Below, one piece after another: positions 28,691 through 37,726 of a stretch of DNA of 64,000 nt. The translations under genes and the position numbers were made by a program. Below the pieces are notes generated by a model that was given only the letters and a program-made list of their open reading frames with translations, searched no databases and had not been told where the DNA came from. Position 1 is the stretch's first letter; the number at the start of each line of letters is the position of its first letter. This DNA comes from Verrucomicrobiota bacterium. Lineage in GTDB: Bacteria > Verrucomicrobiota > Verrucomicrobiia > CAIQCK01. The DNA lies in NCBI GenBank assembly GCA_016222825.1, contig JACRQF010000007.1, forward strand, positions 88,188 to 152,187, in the 5' to 3' direction.

Positions 28691-28757
28691 TAGTCGCGTC
28701 ATTCCGTGACGCGCAATTATCATAACAACAAATCGCGTCACGGAGTGACGCGACTAC
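28690..28757. repeat. 24-bp paired palindrome after xylA
   Basis: The arms at 28690-28713 and 28734-28757 are inverted copies with one mismatch, and each arm is itself palindromic (CGCGTCA-TTCCG-TGACGCG). It overlaps the xylA stop codon and precedes the next gene's RBS. It may attenuate transcription or be a REP-like element. Confidence 0.75.
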
Positions 28758-28770
28758 GAAAGGAAACATC

Positions 28771-29961
28771 ATGTCACAGAGACCTCTCAATGTCGGTTTG
28801 GTGGGCGGCGGCAAAGGCGCCTTCATCGTCCATCCTCATCAAAAGGCCATCCACTTTGACGGCACCCGCCGCGTCGTCGCGGGCGCGCTCTTCCCCGATC
28901 CGAAGATCGCCCTCGAAGAAGCCGCCAAGTGGCCCTACCCCATCAAGGGCTACGGCAGCTACGACGAGATGATCGCCGCCAACGCCACGCTCCCCGAGGA
29001 CCAGAAGCTCGATTACATCCTCATCGTCACGCCGAACTTCGTCCACTTCGACCCGGCGATGAAGGCGATGAAGGCGGGCATCGCGGTGTTCTGCGAGAAG
29101 CCGCTCTGCTTGAATCTCAAGGAAGCCAACGAGCTGGTGAAGACCTCGCGCAAGCTGAACGTCCCGTTCGGCGTCGCGCACACCTACCTCGGCCACTGGA
29201 CGAGCCGCTTCAGCCGCTACATCGTGCAGAGCGGCCTGCTCGGCGACGTGCGCTGGGTGGACAGCTATTACATCCAGGGCTGGCTCGCGACGAAGCTCGA
29301 AGCCACCGGCCAGCAACAGGCCACGTGGCGCGTGGACCCCAAGCGTGCGGGCGGCAGCGGCTGCGGCGGCGACATCGGCACCCACGCCCTCATGCAACTG
29401 CGCTACACGACCGGCCTCAACGTCACGCAGGTCAGCGCCCAGCTTGAGAAGTTCGTCGAAGGCCGCCCGATTGACGACCACTTCACGATCTACTGCCAGC
29501 TCAGCAACGGCGGCAAAGCCCTCGTGCGCGCGTCGCAGATTTGCCACGGCCACAAGAACGACCTCGGCATTCTCATCGCCGGCACCAAGGGCAGCCTCCG
29601 CTGGCGTCAGGAAGAGCCGGAGAGCATCACCATCCTCCTGCCGGGCCAGCCCGACCGCGTTTACTGGCGCGGCGCGGTCACTCCGGGCGACGGCTTCATC
29701 CCGAAAGACGCGCCCGCCGACCTGATGAGCGAGCCGACGATTCCGCCGGGCCACCCCGAAGCGTTCCACGACGCCTTCGCGCGGCTGCACCGCTGCTTCG
29801 AAGCCGACGTGCGCAAGTGGAAAGCCGGCGAGAAGTTCTCCTGCGACGGCGCGAAATACGCGAACGTCGAGGACGGCTGGACGGGCATCGCCTTCATCGA
29901 AACCTGCCTCAAGAGCAGCGTGAAGAAGGGTGCCTGGACCGCGATGCCGAAGAGCATCTAA
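28771..29961 (+). CDS. Gfo/Idh/MocA family oxidoreductase
   Basis: A 396-residue cytoplasmic sugar-dehydrogenase-type protein with AAAGGAAAC before its ATG. The N-terminal Rossmann region begins RPLNVGLVGGGKGAFIVHPH; FCEKPLCLNL holds the EKP motif, and GGSGCGGDIGTHALMQLRY is the catalytic-domain helix. The family oxidises sugars or inositols with NAD(P). Together with xylA 80 bp upstream it probably forms a sugar-catabolic unit. A strong terminator follows. Confidence 0.9.
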   Translation: MSQRPLNVGLVGGGKGAFIVHPHQKAIHFDGTRRVVAGALFPDPKIALEEAAKWPYPIKGYGSYDEMIAANATLPEDQKLDYILIVTPNFVHFDPAMKAMKAGIAVFCEKPLCLNLKEANELVKTSRKLNVPFGVAHTYLGHWTSRFSRYIVQSGLLGDVRWVDSYYIQGWLATKLEATGQQQATWRVDPKRAGGSGCGGDIGTHALMQLRYTTGLNVTQVSAQLEKFVEGRPIDDHFTIYCQLSNGGKALVRASQICHGHKNDLGILIAGTKGSLRWRQEEPESITILLPGQPDRVYWRGAVTPGDGFIPKDAPADLMSEPTIPPGHPEAFHDAFARLHRCFEADVRKWKAGEKFSCDGAKYANVEDGWTGIAFIETCLKSSVKKGAWTAMPKSI

Positions 29962-29978
29962 AGAAGTTGTCGTTCGAG

Positions 29979-30014
29979 CAGAGGGGCGGCCTCGTGCCGC
30001 CCCTCTGTTTTTTT
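29979..30014 (+). terminator. Rho-independent terminator
   Basis: An 11-bp GC-rich stem (CAGAGGGGCGG with complement at 29997-30007) is followed by eight consecutive T residues, a textbook intrinsic terminator for the xylA/Gfo-Idh transcript. Confidence 0.9.
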
Positions 30015-30020
30015 CCAGCC

Positions 30021-30482
30021 ATGAAACGCCCCATCGGTCTCTATTTCGTAGCGGCGTGGTGTTTTTTGGTCTCTTACGGTGAGTTGTGTCTTGCCCAGTT
30101 CCTCCTGCTGCACTGGTTCTCAGCGTCGGAGACGTCTCTTGGTCAGACGCTAATGCTCATTTCGCATCTTGTAGCTCTGGCAGCATCAACGTGGCTGGTT
30201 TTCGGGCTTCTTCAACTGAGGAGAGTTGGGCAACGGCTCTGCATGGGGGCGCTAGTGATCGCGATCGTGTTAGTAGTCATCTTCTTCATCCTGAACCTCT
30301 TGTTTCACCCCCATTACTCTAACCCTAGCGCGACCCTCTTAGCCTTCTTCGTTCCCATACACGTAGGTGTGTTTTCGATGTTCTCAGCCTGCTACCTGAC
30401 AGGCCCCAGCTTCCGGGAGTTTGCGCGGCAATTCGTTGAGGAGCGGCAGAAGCAGAAGGCTGGCACAGCAAAGAGCGTCTGA
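30021..30482 (+). CDS. Small polytopic membrane protein
   Basis: A 153-residue protein with four hydrophobic helices (GLYFVAAWCFLVSYGEL, LMLISHLVALAASTWLVFG, LCMGALVIAIVLVVIFFIL and LAFFVPIHVGVFSMFSACY), ending in a charged cytoplasmic tail. No family was recognised. It begins seven bases after the T-tract of the terminator, so it must have its own promoter or depend on readthrough. No function is inferred. Confidence 0.65.
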   Translation: MKRPIGLYFVAAWCFLVSYGELCLAQFLLLHWFSASETSLGQTLMLISHLVALAASTWLVFGLLQLRRVGQRLCMGALVIAIVLVVIFFILNLLFHPHYSNPSATLLAFFVPIHVGVFSMFSACYLTGPSFREFARQFVEERQKQKAGTAKSV

Positions 30483-30540
30483 ACGGCTTCAGCGGAGCAC
30501 TTTCCATCGCATTGTCAGGCTCGGGCGCGGCGAATTCCAC

Positions 30541-30920
30541 GGTAAACTAGGACATTTCTCGCCTGCGTATGGCATTTAATAACTTCATTTTAACTTATGG
30601 TGATTGCAGTTCATGTTTTTCTAGCTTCAATTTCTCTATTGATTATTTCATGTCGTCATTCTGCATTTGCACATTGTTTCATTTCATCTTCACATCTATG
30701 TTCGTCAGTTGCACTCTGTATTGATTCATTTTCCATACGTATATATGCATTCGCTTATTTCTTAAGTGTGATTGCTATTTCATCTCTTTGATTTTCATGC
30801 ACCAATGGTGCGATTGAGGCTCGATGTATTGCTATTAGCATTTTACGTTTTGAAAACGCTAATTGTCTGATTGCTATTATTCTTTTGCATCCGCGACTCC
30901 GTTCGGGCAATAAAAGCGAT
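30541..30920 (+). other. AT-rich island upstream of FN3 gene
   Basis: In a window that is otherwise GC-rich, this stretch is clearly AT-rich, with T-rich plus strand and repeated words such as TTTCAT, ATTCATTTTC and TTGCTATT (three times between 30771 and 30890). A small palindrome with GTTTTGAAAAC lies near 30850. The 64-codon ORF at 30597-30791 has no RBS and is probably fortuitous. It may be a long leader RNA, a promoter region, or transferred DNA. Confidence 0.6.
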
Positions 30921-30978
30921 TGTCGGCGCGGTTCGTAACCCACCGGAAAGCAAACACGAGAACAGGAGAAATCGAATC

Positions 30979-31599
30979 ATGGGCAGGATCAAGAAGAACA
31001 TCCGTGGCTGGTCGGCGAGTCAGAAAATCGCCACTGGCAGGCAGCGATTGAATGCGCTGGCCAACAACTCCAACTTCCCCAACGCGAGCATGTGGCTGCC
31101 GCCCTTTCAATCGGCGCAGGACGACCTCAGCGCGGCGCATGGAGATGTGGCCGTCAAGCGCGGCGAATACCGCTCGGCGGTGACGCGCGCGAAGGCGGCC
31201 GAGAAGCGATGGGACCAAGAGTATGGTTTCCTGGCGGCGCGCGTGGAGCTTGAGAGCCGGGGCAACGACGCTCCGATGGTCGGCGCAGGCTTCAAGCTGC
31301 GCGGCGTGCGCACGGCGGCGCAGTTGCCGGCCGCTCCGCAGGGACTGCATGCGACGATAGGCGATTGGCCGGGGCGGATTGACCTGTCGTGGGACGGCAT
31401 GGACAACGCGCGCAGTTACGTGGTGGAGATGAGCACCGAAGGGCCGTCGGGCGGCTGGAAGCAGACGCGCATCTCGGCACGGTCCTCCTGCACGATCAAG
31501 GAGCTGGCGAGCGGGACGAAGTATTGGTTTCGCGTGGCCGCCATCGGCACGGCCGGCCAAGGCCCGTGGAGCAATCCGGTGCAGAAGATGGCGCCTTGA
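30979..31599 (+). CDS. Small fibronectin type III-containing protein
   Basis: ATG 30979 follows AGGAGA with good spacing. The 206-residue product has an N-terminal helical segment (about residues 1-115) of unknown family, then an FN3 domain from about 120 (APQGLHATIGDWPGRIDLSW, WSNPVQ at the end). There is no signal peptide. Similar short FN3 proteins appear in Verrucomicrobiota, as I recall it, but no function is known. The AT-rich island just upstream may control it. Confidence 0.75.
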   Translation: MGRIKKNIRGWSASQKIATGRQRLNALANNSNFPNASMWLPPFQSAQDDLSAAHGDVAVKRGEYRSAVTRAKAAEKRWDQEYGFLAARVELESRGNDAPMVGAGFKLRGVRTAAQLPAAPQGLHATIGDWPGRIDLSWDGMDNARSYVVEMSTEGPSGGWKQTRISARSSCTIKELASGTKYWFRVAAIGTAGQGPWSNPVQKMAP

Positions 31600-31627
31600 A
31601 CCGCTGACCCGGTATTTCACACGTTTC

Positions 31628-31698
31628 GTAGCCGCCGACGTAAGGAGGCGGAAAGGCTGTGGATGGCAATGCGTCCGCCTCCTTACGTCGGCGGCTAC
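31628..31698. repeat. Perfect 25-bp inverted repeat, GTAGCCGCCGACGT family
   Basis: The arms at 31628-31652 and 31674-31698 are exact inverted copies around a 21-base loop. Related copies lie at 20854-20925 and 63348-63417, which makes this a dispersed palindromic intergenic family in the genome. Confidence 0.85.
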
Positions 31699-31778
31699 AG
31701 CCTATCGGCGTTTTGTGCAGCGTGTGAACTATGCGGGCTGACCGTCCCCTGCCCTTGCCGTCGGCGGCAGAAAAGAAA

Positions 31779-31810
31779 CGAGGGAGCGGCTTTTCTCTGC
31801 CGCTCCCTCG
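31779..31810 (-). terminator. Hairpin terminator for minus-strand genes
   Basis: A perfect 12-bp stem (CGAGGGAGCGGC and its complement, 31779-31790 and 31799-31810) lies 47 bp after the end of the minus-strand small membrane protein gene. The minus-strand sequence after it (CGTTTCTTTTC) is U-rich, so it terminates that transcript. Confidence 0.75.
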
Positions 31811-31856
31811 CTTTACGTCCCCACGAGATTGAGAAGGATTCCGCGACACCGCCGCG

Positions 31857-32123
31857 TCAATGACGCGCGAGCATGGGGATGACGATGGCGAGAATCATCG
31901 CGCTGACGCCGACCAGCACGCCGAGGATCAAGAGCACGGTGCCGATGATGCCGCAGATGCGGCCGGCGTTGGTGTTGTCGCGACCGCTGGTGTCCATCGT
32001 GCCCGCGTCCATTTCCTTGAGGTCGCTGTTGCCCATGACCCATGCGGCGATGCCCAGCGGCGCGCAAAGCACGAGGCTGAGGATGCCCAGGACCAGGATG
32101 AGGGTGGCGCGATGAGGTTTCAT
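31857..32123 (-). CDS. DUF4190-like small membrane protein
   Basis: An 88-residue protein from ATG 32123. It has two hydrophobic spans: LILVLGILSLVLCAPLGIAA near the N-terminus and IIGTVLLILGVLVGVSAMILAIV at the end, separated by NSDLKEMDAGTMDTSGRDNTNAGRICG, whose layout matches DUF4190. It is a paralogue of the next gene: both begin M[K/R]PHR followed by a similar hydrophobic helix. Function is unknown. A terminator lies immediately downstream. Confidence 0.75.
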   Translation of the reverse strand: MKPHRATLILVLGILSLVLCAPLGIAAWVMGNSDLKEMDAGTMDTSGRDNTNAGRICGIIGTVLLILGVLVGVSAMILAIVIPMLARH

Positions 32124-32203
32124 AGGAGTGATTTGGCTGCGCGTTTCTACCGCGCCCCCGCCACCACCGCAAGCTCCGAATGGCCGCCGCCGCGCGCCCG
32201 CGG

Positions 32204-32593
32204 CTACCGCATCCACGACGCGACGCCGTCCGTTCCGGCCGAGTCAATGAGCAGCCACAGGAGCGCCATCACGAACACAATCCCGAGGGCGGCCAACATG
32301 GCGATGATCCCGCAGAGGCGGCCGGCGTTGGTGCGCGGCCGGCCTTTGCGGTCCATCCTGCCGACGTGCATCTTGTGCAGGTCCACGCCCGCCATCCGAG
32401 ATGCGAGGTAGCCAAACGCGAAACCCACAACGCTGACCCCCAATGATTGCAGAAACGAGCTTCCGACACCGGCCGGTTTCATCGGATCGTGGAAGACTCT
32501 CACGGCCAGCACGGACAACACCAGACTGGCGGCCACCAACGCCAGGCTCAGCAGGCCGATCATCAAAACCAAGTTTCCGCGATGAGGTCTCAT
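32204..32593 (-). CDS. DUF4190-like small membrane protein, paralogue
   Basis: A 129-residue protein from ATG 32593, related to the 31857-32123 product: MRPHRGNLVLMIGLLSLAL corresponds to MKPHRATLILVLGILSLVL, and KMHVGRMDRKGRPRTNAGRLCG to the linker. A longer central segment (HDPMKPAGVGSSFLQS) is inserted before an additional helix. The pair looks like a tandem duplication with divergence. No function known. Confidence 0.75.
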   Translation of the reverse strand: MRPHRGNLVLMIGLLSLALVAASLVLSVLAVRVFHDPMKPAGVGSSFLQSLGVSVVGFAFGYLASRMAGVDLHKMHVGRMDRKGRPRTNAGRLCGIIAMLAALGIVFVMALLWLLIDSAGTDGVASWMR

Positions 32594-32709
32594 TCGAATA
32601 ACGCCGGCTGTTTTACTGTGACATCGCCCCTGCGACAAGTTCCGAGTGCGGAAAGCGTGTCAACAAAAGCTGGCGAACCCACCGGCCCGCTGATAAAGTC
32701 CGCCATCGC

Positions 32710-35700
32710 ATGAAAGTTGACCCCCGCTTTTTGAGGGAAAACGGCAACGAAGTTTTTACCGGCAACGAACTGTTGGTGAAGGGCTGCCTCGAAGTCGAGG
32801 GCGGCACTCATTTGTTGACCGGGTATCCCGGCTCGCCCGTCGCCAGCTTCTTCGACGTGGCCAAGGCGGTCGGCGAACTTCTCCGCGAGCACGGCATCCG
32901 CGCCACGATCGCCAACAACGAGGCCCACGCCGTCGCGATGCTCAACGGCTCGCAGATGGCCGGCCTGCGCAGCATCGCGGCGTTCAAGAGCGTCGGCACG
33001 CACGTCGCCAGCGACGCGCTCGCGCTCGGCAACATGGCGGGCGCGCACCCCCAAGGCGGCGCGGTGTTCGTCATCGGCGACGACCCCTGGAGCGAATCCA
33101 CCCAGGTCCCCACCGACTCGCGTTTCATCTGCAAGCACCTCATGACGCCCGTGCTGGAGCCGGCCTCGGCGCAGGAACAGAAGGACTGGATTGACCTCGC
33201 GTTCAAGCTCTCGCGCGAAGCGGAGCTTTACGTCGCCTACCTCGTCACCACCAACCAGATGGACGGCGGCGGCTCGGTGGAGACGCGCCCGCACCGTTTC
33301 CCGGAGATCAACACCAACCACCGCACGACGCTCGACACGTCCAAACTGCGCGTCAACGACATGGTGTTGTTGCCGCCGCACACGTGGCTCAAGGAGAAGG
33401 ACATGCCGTCCCGCGTCCTTCGCCTCCTGCAAAGCGCCCGCCGCCACGGCGTGAACCGAATCCTCTCGCCCAGCCCGCATCCGCGCGGCCGTTTCGAGAT
33501 CGGCTTCGTCAGCTCCGGCCAGGCTTACAACTATCTCCAGCACGCGCTGGAAGACCTCGGCGTCGCCGACCAGATGCCGGTCCTCAAGCTCGGCCTCACC
33601 TACCCGCTCGATGCCGAACTGGTGGCTGAGTTCGCCGCGCAGGTGAAGAACCTCTTCGTCATCGAGGAACGCCGCGGTTTCCTCGAAGAGCAGATCGCCG
33701 CCATCCTCACCGACGCAGCGCAACAGGACAGCTCGTTCCTGCCGCCCGCGCTCTGGGGAAAGAAGTTTCCGCAAGGCGACGGCATGCCGGTCATCCGCGG
33801 CCTCAATCCCTCCATCGTCCTCGAAAAGCTTGGCCCGGTCCTGCTGGAACTGAACGATCCCGCCGTCCGCGTGGATCGCGCGAAGGTCGAGGCCGAACTC
33901 GACCTGCTGCGGCGCACGGCGGCGTTCGACATCAACATCATCCCGCGCACGCCGACGTTCTGCCCCGGCTGCCCGCACCGCGACTCGGCCAGCGTGCTGA
34001 TCGAGGTGAAGAAGCATTTCCTCGACGCCACCTACATGAGCCGCGAGCACGGCCGCGATCCGGTGGACCTCGTGTTCCACGGCGACACCGGCTGCTACAC
34101 GATGCTGATGTTCGAGCCGACGCAGGACCTCATGCACAACTACAGCGGCATGGGCCTCGGCGGCGCGACGGGCGCAGGCATTGACCCGTTCATCACGAAC
34201 AAGCAGGTCGTCTTCATGGGCGACTCGACGTTCTTCCACAGCGGCGTCACCGCCATCTCCAACTCGCTCAAGAACGGTCAGGACATCACCTACATCATCC
34301 TCGACAACGGCACCACCGCGATGACCGGCCACCAACCCACGCCGGGCCAGGCGCGCGGCTTGACGGGCGATGAGACGTTCCGGCAGAGCATTGACCGCAT
34401 CGTCGAGGGGCTGCTTTCCGGCTGCGAGACCCACGCCGAGGTCACGCGCGCCAATCCCGCCCACCGGACGGAGTGGAAGGAGTTGCTCGAGGAAACCATC
34501 CTCAAGCCCGGCGTCAAGGTCCTCATCGCCGACAAGGAGTGCGGCATCACCAGTCACCGCCGCGAAGCCCGCGAGGAACGCGCGACGATCCGCAAGAAGG
34601 GTTTTCTCCCGCGCAAGAGCTACATCAACGTCACGCCCGAAGTCTGCGAGATGTGCCGCGAATGCACCCGCGCCACCGGTTGCCCCGGCCTCACGCTGGC
34701 TGACTCGCCTTACGGAACGAAGGTCCAGACGGATTTCTCCTGGTGCGTCTCCGACGGCGCTTGCACCAAGATCAAGGCGTGCCCGTCGTTCGAGGAAGTC
34801 ACGGTGCTGCGGAACCAAAAGCCGCCGTCGCGTCTCGACCGGCTCAATCTTCAAAACATCCCCTCGCCCACCCTGCCGGCGTTGAGCAGGCCGTATCGTA
34901 TTTACCTGACCGGCGTGGGCGGCATGGGCATCGGCCTCGCCACGGCCACGCTCGTCCGCGCCGCCTACAAGCAGGGCTACGACGTGCTGTTCTGCGACAA
35001 GAAAGGTCTCGCCATCCGCAACGGCGGCATTTATTCGCAGATCACCTTCAAGCCGCGCGGCTCCAACCACAGCTCCAACATCATCCCCTACGGCAAGGCC
35101 GACATCATCATCGGCGTGGACATCCTGGAGGCGTTGCGCTCGCTCGACCCGAACGTGCCGCAGCGCGTCGGCAGCCCCGATTACACCACCGCCATCATCA
35201 ACACCCACAAACAGCCGACCATCCAGACGCTGCTCGGGCGCGATGATTTCGACCCGGCACAACTGGAGGAAACCATCCGCCGATGCACGAAGAGCGACGC
35301 CTATTTCAGCTTCAACGCCAGCGAGGTCAGCGAGCGGCTGTTCGGCACGCAAATCTACGCCAACGTCATCATGCTCGGCATCGCCTACCAGCGCGGCTTG
35401 TTGCCGCTCGCGATGGAGAACATTGATTGGGCCATCCGCGCCACTGTCGGCGCCGCCGGCGACGAGAACCTCAATGCCTTCAACATCGGCCGCAAGATCG
35501 TCGTCGCTCCCGCCGAAGTCGCAACCGCCGCCGGCCAGTCGGCCACCGTCGAGAAACACGCCACCTACGAGCAGGTCGTCGCCGACAAGGCCGACATCCT
35601 CAGCCGCACCAAGAGCAGCGGCGCATCGCTCGCCACCGCCTATCGCGAACTCGTTCATCGCGCCGCCGAGCACATCCGCGTGGACGTGGACTCGTTGCGC

Positions 35701-36342
35701 GACCTGGCGTTGCGCGTCTATGACCTCATCCAATATGACGGCATCGCCTACGCGAAGAAATTCATCGAGCATGTCAAGGCCATCCATGTCCTCGACAAGG
35801 CCGAGCACGCCTTCGAAGCCACCAAGGCCGCCATCCTGAACATCCACCGCGCGATGCTCATCAAGGACGAGATTTACGTCGCCCACCTGCTGACCAGCGA
35901 GGAAAAGCACCACCGTGACTGCGCCCGCTACGACGTGGATCCGTCGCGCGGCGACCGCATCCGCTACAGCCACATCAACCGCCCGCACTTCGACGTGCTG
36001 GGCCTCCAGATCGAGTTCGACATGCGCGGCAAGCAGTGGCAGATGCGCGCGATGCGCCACCTCAAGGTCATGCGTCGCCTCCTGCCCCGCTGGCACAAAC
36101 GCGAGAAGGATTTCCGCGACTGGTATTGCGACCTCTGCGCCAAGTTCTTCTACCACGACCCGGAGACCTACAAGACGTGGCTGGAACTGCTCCGCCTGCC
36201 CTCCGAGGTCACCGGCTACCGCGACGTGCGTTACCCGAAGATGGACCATGCCCGCAGCCGCGCCGCCGACCTGCTCAAGCGGCTCGAAGCCGCGCGTGCC
36301 GTTGCGCCCACGCCCGTCACTGCGTTGAATCAAAATCGCTGA
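32710..36342 (+). CDS. Fused indolepyruvate-type 2-oxoacid:ferredoxin oxidoreductase (IorA-IorB-DUF6537)
   Basis: A 1210-residue single-chain enzyme. The N-terminal third is the pyrimidine-binding domain (LLTGYPGSPVASFFDV). The TPP-binding domain carries FCPGCPHRDSA near residue 417 and HGDTGCYT near 457. Two cysteine-rich ferredoxin-like motifs follow: CEMCRECTRATGCPG near 646 and CVSDGACTKIKACP near 680. GVGGMGIGLATATL near 735 starts the IorB-like gamma domain, and the C-terminal ~200 residues match DUF6537. It oxidatively decarboxylates aromatic or branched 2-oxoacids to acyl-CoA with ferredoxin reduction. The stop is six bases before the next start, so both are probably cotranscribed. 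Confidence 0.92.
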   Translation: MKVDPRFLRENGNEVFTGNELLVKGCLEVEGGTHLLTGYPGSPVASFFDVAKAVGELLREHGIRATIANNEAHAVAMLNGSQMAGLRSIAAFKSVGTHVASDALALGNMAGAHPQGGAVFVIGDDPWSESTQVPTDSRFICKHLMTPVLEPASAQEQKDWIDLAFKLSREAELYVAYLVTTNQMDGGGSVETRPHRFPEINTNHRTTLDTSKLRVNDMVLLPPHTWLKEKDMPSRVLRLLQSARRHGVNRILSPSPHPRGRFEIGFVSSGQAYNYLQHALEDLGVADQMPVLKLGLTYPLDAELVAEFAAQVKNLFVIEERRGFLEEQIAAILTDAAQQDSSFLPPALWGKKFPQGDGMPVIRGLNPSIVLEKLGPVLLELNDPAVRVDRAKVEAELDLLRRTAAFDINIIPRTPTFCPGCPHRDSASVLIEVKKHFLDATYMSREHGRDPVDLVFHGDTGCYTMLMFEPTQDLMHNYSGMGLGGATGAGIDPFITNKQVVFMGDSTFFHSGVTAISNSLKNGQDITYIILDNGTTAMTGHQPTPGQARGLTGDETFRQSIDRIVEGLLSGCETHAEVTRANPAHRTEWKELLEETILKPGVKVLIADKECGITSHRREAREERATIRKKGFLPRKSYINVTPEVCEMCRECTRATGCPGLTLADSPYGTKVQTDFSWCVSDGACTKIKACPSFEEVTVLRNQKPPSRLDRLNLQNIPSPTLPALSRPYRIYLTGVGGMGIGLATATLVRAAYKQGYDVLFCDKKGLAIRNGGIYSQITFKPRGSNHSSNIIPYGKADIIIGVDILEALRSLDPNVPQRVGSPDYTTAIINTHKQPTIQTLLGRDDFDPAQLEETIRRCTKSDAYFSFNASEVSERLFGTQIYANVIMLGIAYQRGLLPLAMENIDWAIRATVGAAGDENLNAFNIGRKIVVAPAEVATAAGQSATVEKHATYEQVVADKADILSRTKSSGASLATAYRELVHRAAEHIRVDVDSLRDLALRVYDLIQYDGIAYAKKFIEHVKAIHVLDKAEHAFEATKAAILNIHRAMLIKDEIYVAHLLTSEEKHHRDCARYDVDPSRGDRIRYSHINRPHFDVLGLQIEFDMRGKQWQMRAMRHLKVMRRLLPRWHKREKDFRDWYCDLCAKFFYHDPETYKTWLELLRLPSEVTGYRDVRYPKMDHARSRAADLLKRLEAARAVAPTPVTALNQNR

Positions 36343-36348
36343 TGCCTT

Positions 36349-37635
36349 ATGAGCCGAGAGTTCCACCGACTGGCGCTTGCCACATCCGCCCTGCTCGCGT
36401 GCGTTCTTGCTGTTAGCGCCCAACTCTCCCCCATCGGCGAGCTTTCCGCCAAGGCAGCGCAAGGCGACGCCGAGGCGCAGTTCCAACTCGGCATGAGATA
36501 CCGCAACGGCGATGGCGTCCCTAAAAACTATGCCGACGCCTTTAAGTGGCTCCAGAAAGCCTCCGAACAGGGCAATGCCAAGGCGCAAAGTGAGTTCGGC
36601 CTGATGCACGAGGGCGGACTGGGCACGGTGGTCAACTACGAGGAAGCCGTGAAGTGGTATCGCAAGTCCGCCGAGCAAGGCTGCGCCTGGGGCCAGAACA
36701 ACCTCGGCGTCATGTATGACCACGGTTTCGGCGTGCCGCCGGCCAAGGAGGAGGCTGTGCGGCTGTTCCGCAAGGCCGCTGAACAAGGCATGTCCATGGC
36801 ACAGCGCAATATCGGCAACGCCCTCGTCATCGGCCGCGGTGTGAAGCAGGATTACGTCGAAGCCTACAAATGGCTCCGTCTGGCGGCGCTCCAAGGTATT
36901 CCGGCAGCCCGCGACCAACTCCGCGACATCTCGATCCGCATGACGCCCGCCGAGATCGAGGAAGCCCGCCGCCGCGCCGACGAGTTCCGCAAAAGCCGCG
37001 GCGAACCGACACGCGCCTCCGGCTCCGGCTTCTTCGTCACCGAGGACGGATTCTTCCTCACCAACTTCCACGTCGTTCGCGACGCCACGCGCATCATCAT
37101 CCGCACTGACAGCGGCAACTTCCCCGCGCAACTGATCGCGACTGACAAGGTCAACGACATCGCGCTGCTGAAGGTCGAAGGCTCGTTCAAGCCGCTGCCG
37201 CTTGCCGCCAGCCGCGACGCCAAACTCGGCGACGCCGTCTTCACCATCGGCTTCCCGAACATCCACATGCAGGGCACCTCGCCCAAGCTGACCGATGGCA
37301 CGATCAGCAGCATTGTCGGCCTGGAAGACGACCCGCGGTTCTTCCAGGTCAGCGTCGCCATCCAGCCCGGCAACTCCGGCGGCGCGCTTGTCAACGAACG
37401 CGGCAACGTCATCGGCATCATCACCCTTCGCATGACCGAGTCCGTCGCCTACCAGAAGACCGGCGCACTGCCGCAGGCCGTCAACTTCGCCGTCAAGAGT
37501 GCTTACGCGTTGGCGCTGCTCGAATCCCAGCCGGCCCTCGCCGCCAGACTCAAGCGCCCCCAGACCACCAAACGCAAGTTCGCCGACGCCGTCAAGACCG
37601 CCACCGACGCCGCTGCGCTTGTCTTCGCGGATTGA
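36349..37635 (+). CDS. Sel1-repeat / HtrA-like serine protease fusion
   Basis: A 428-residue exported protein. A signal peptide (about residues 1-24) is followed by four Sel1 repeats of about 36 residues ending in the AEQG/ALQG pattern (about 30-183). A charged linker leads to a trypsin-like domain (about 220-400) with the triad in LTNFHVV (His), NDIALLKV (Asp) and QPGNSGGAL (Ser). No PDZ domain follows. Sel1 repeats probably recruit substrates or partners while the protease acts in the periplasm. It lies 6 bp after the IOR gene, an unusual partner. Confidence 0.88.
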   Translation: MSREFHRLALATSALLACVLAVSAQLSPIGELSAKAAQGDAEAQFQLGMRYRNGDGVPKNYADAFKWLQKASEQGNAKAQSEFGLMHEGGLGTVVNYEEAVKWYRKSAEQGCAWGQNNLGVMYDHGFGVPPAKEEAVRLFRKAAEQGMSMAQRNIGNALVIGRGVKQDYVEAYKWLRLAALQGIPAARDQLRDISIRMTPAEIEEARRRADEFRKSRGEPTRASGSGFFVTEDGFFLTNFHVVRDATRIIIRTDSGNFPAQLIATDKVNDIALLKVEGSFKPLPLAASRDAKLGDAVFTIGFPNIHMQGTSPKLTDGTISSIVGLEDDPRFFQVSVAIQPGNSGGALVNERGNVIGIITLRMTESVAYQKTGALPQAVNFAVKSAYALALLESQPALAARLKRPQTTKRKFADAVKTATDAAALVFAD

Positions 37636-37726
37636 GAGGAACAACCGACGGTGCCCCCATCTTCTTGTGTGATGTGAAGAGCAAGTGCTGGAGCAAGGCG
37701 ACTCCAGTTCAACGCCGCGCGCCGCT

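Noticed and set aside
30597..30791. A 64-codon plus-strand ORF in the AT-rich region
   Set aside because: No RBS, Ser/Phe/Ile-rich translation of T-rich DNA; more likely noncoding.
32590..37644. A 1684-codon antisense open frame covering the IOR and protease genes
   Set aside because: High GC leaves long stop-free antisense frames. The plus strand has clear domains and motifs; the antisense protein has none.
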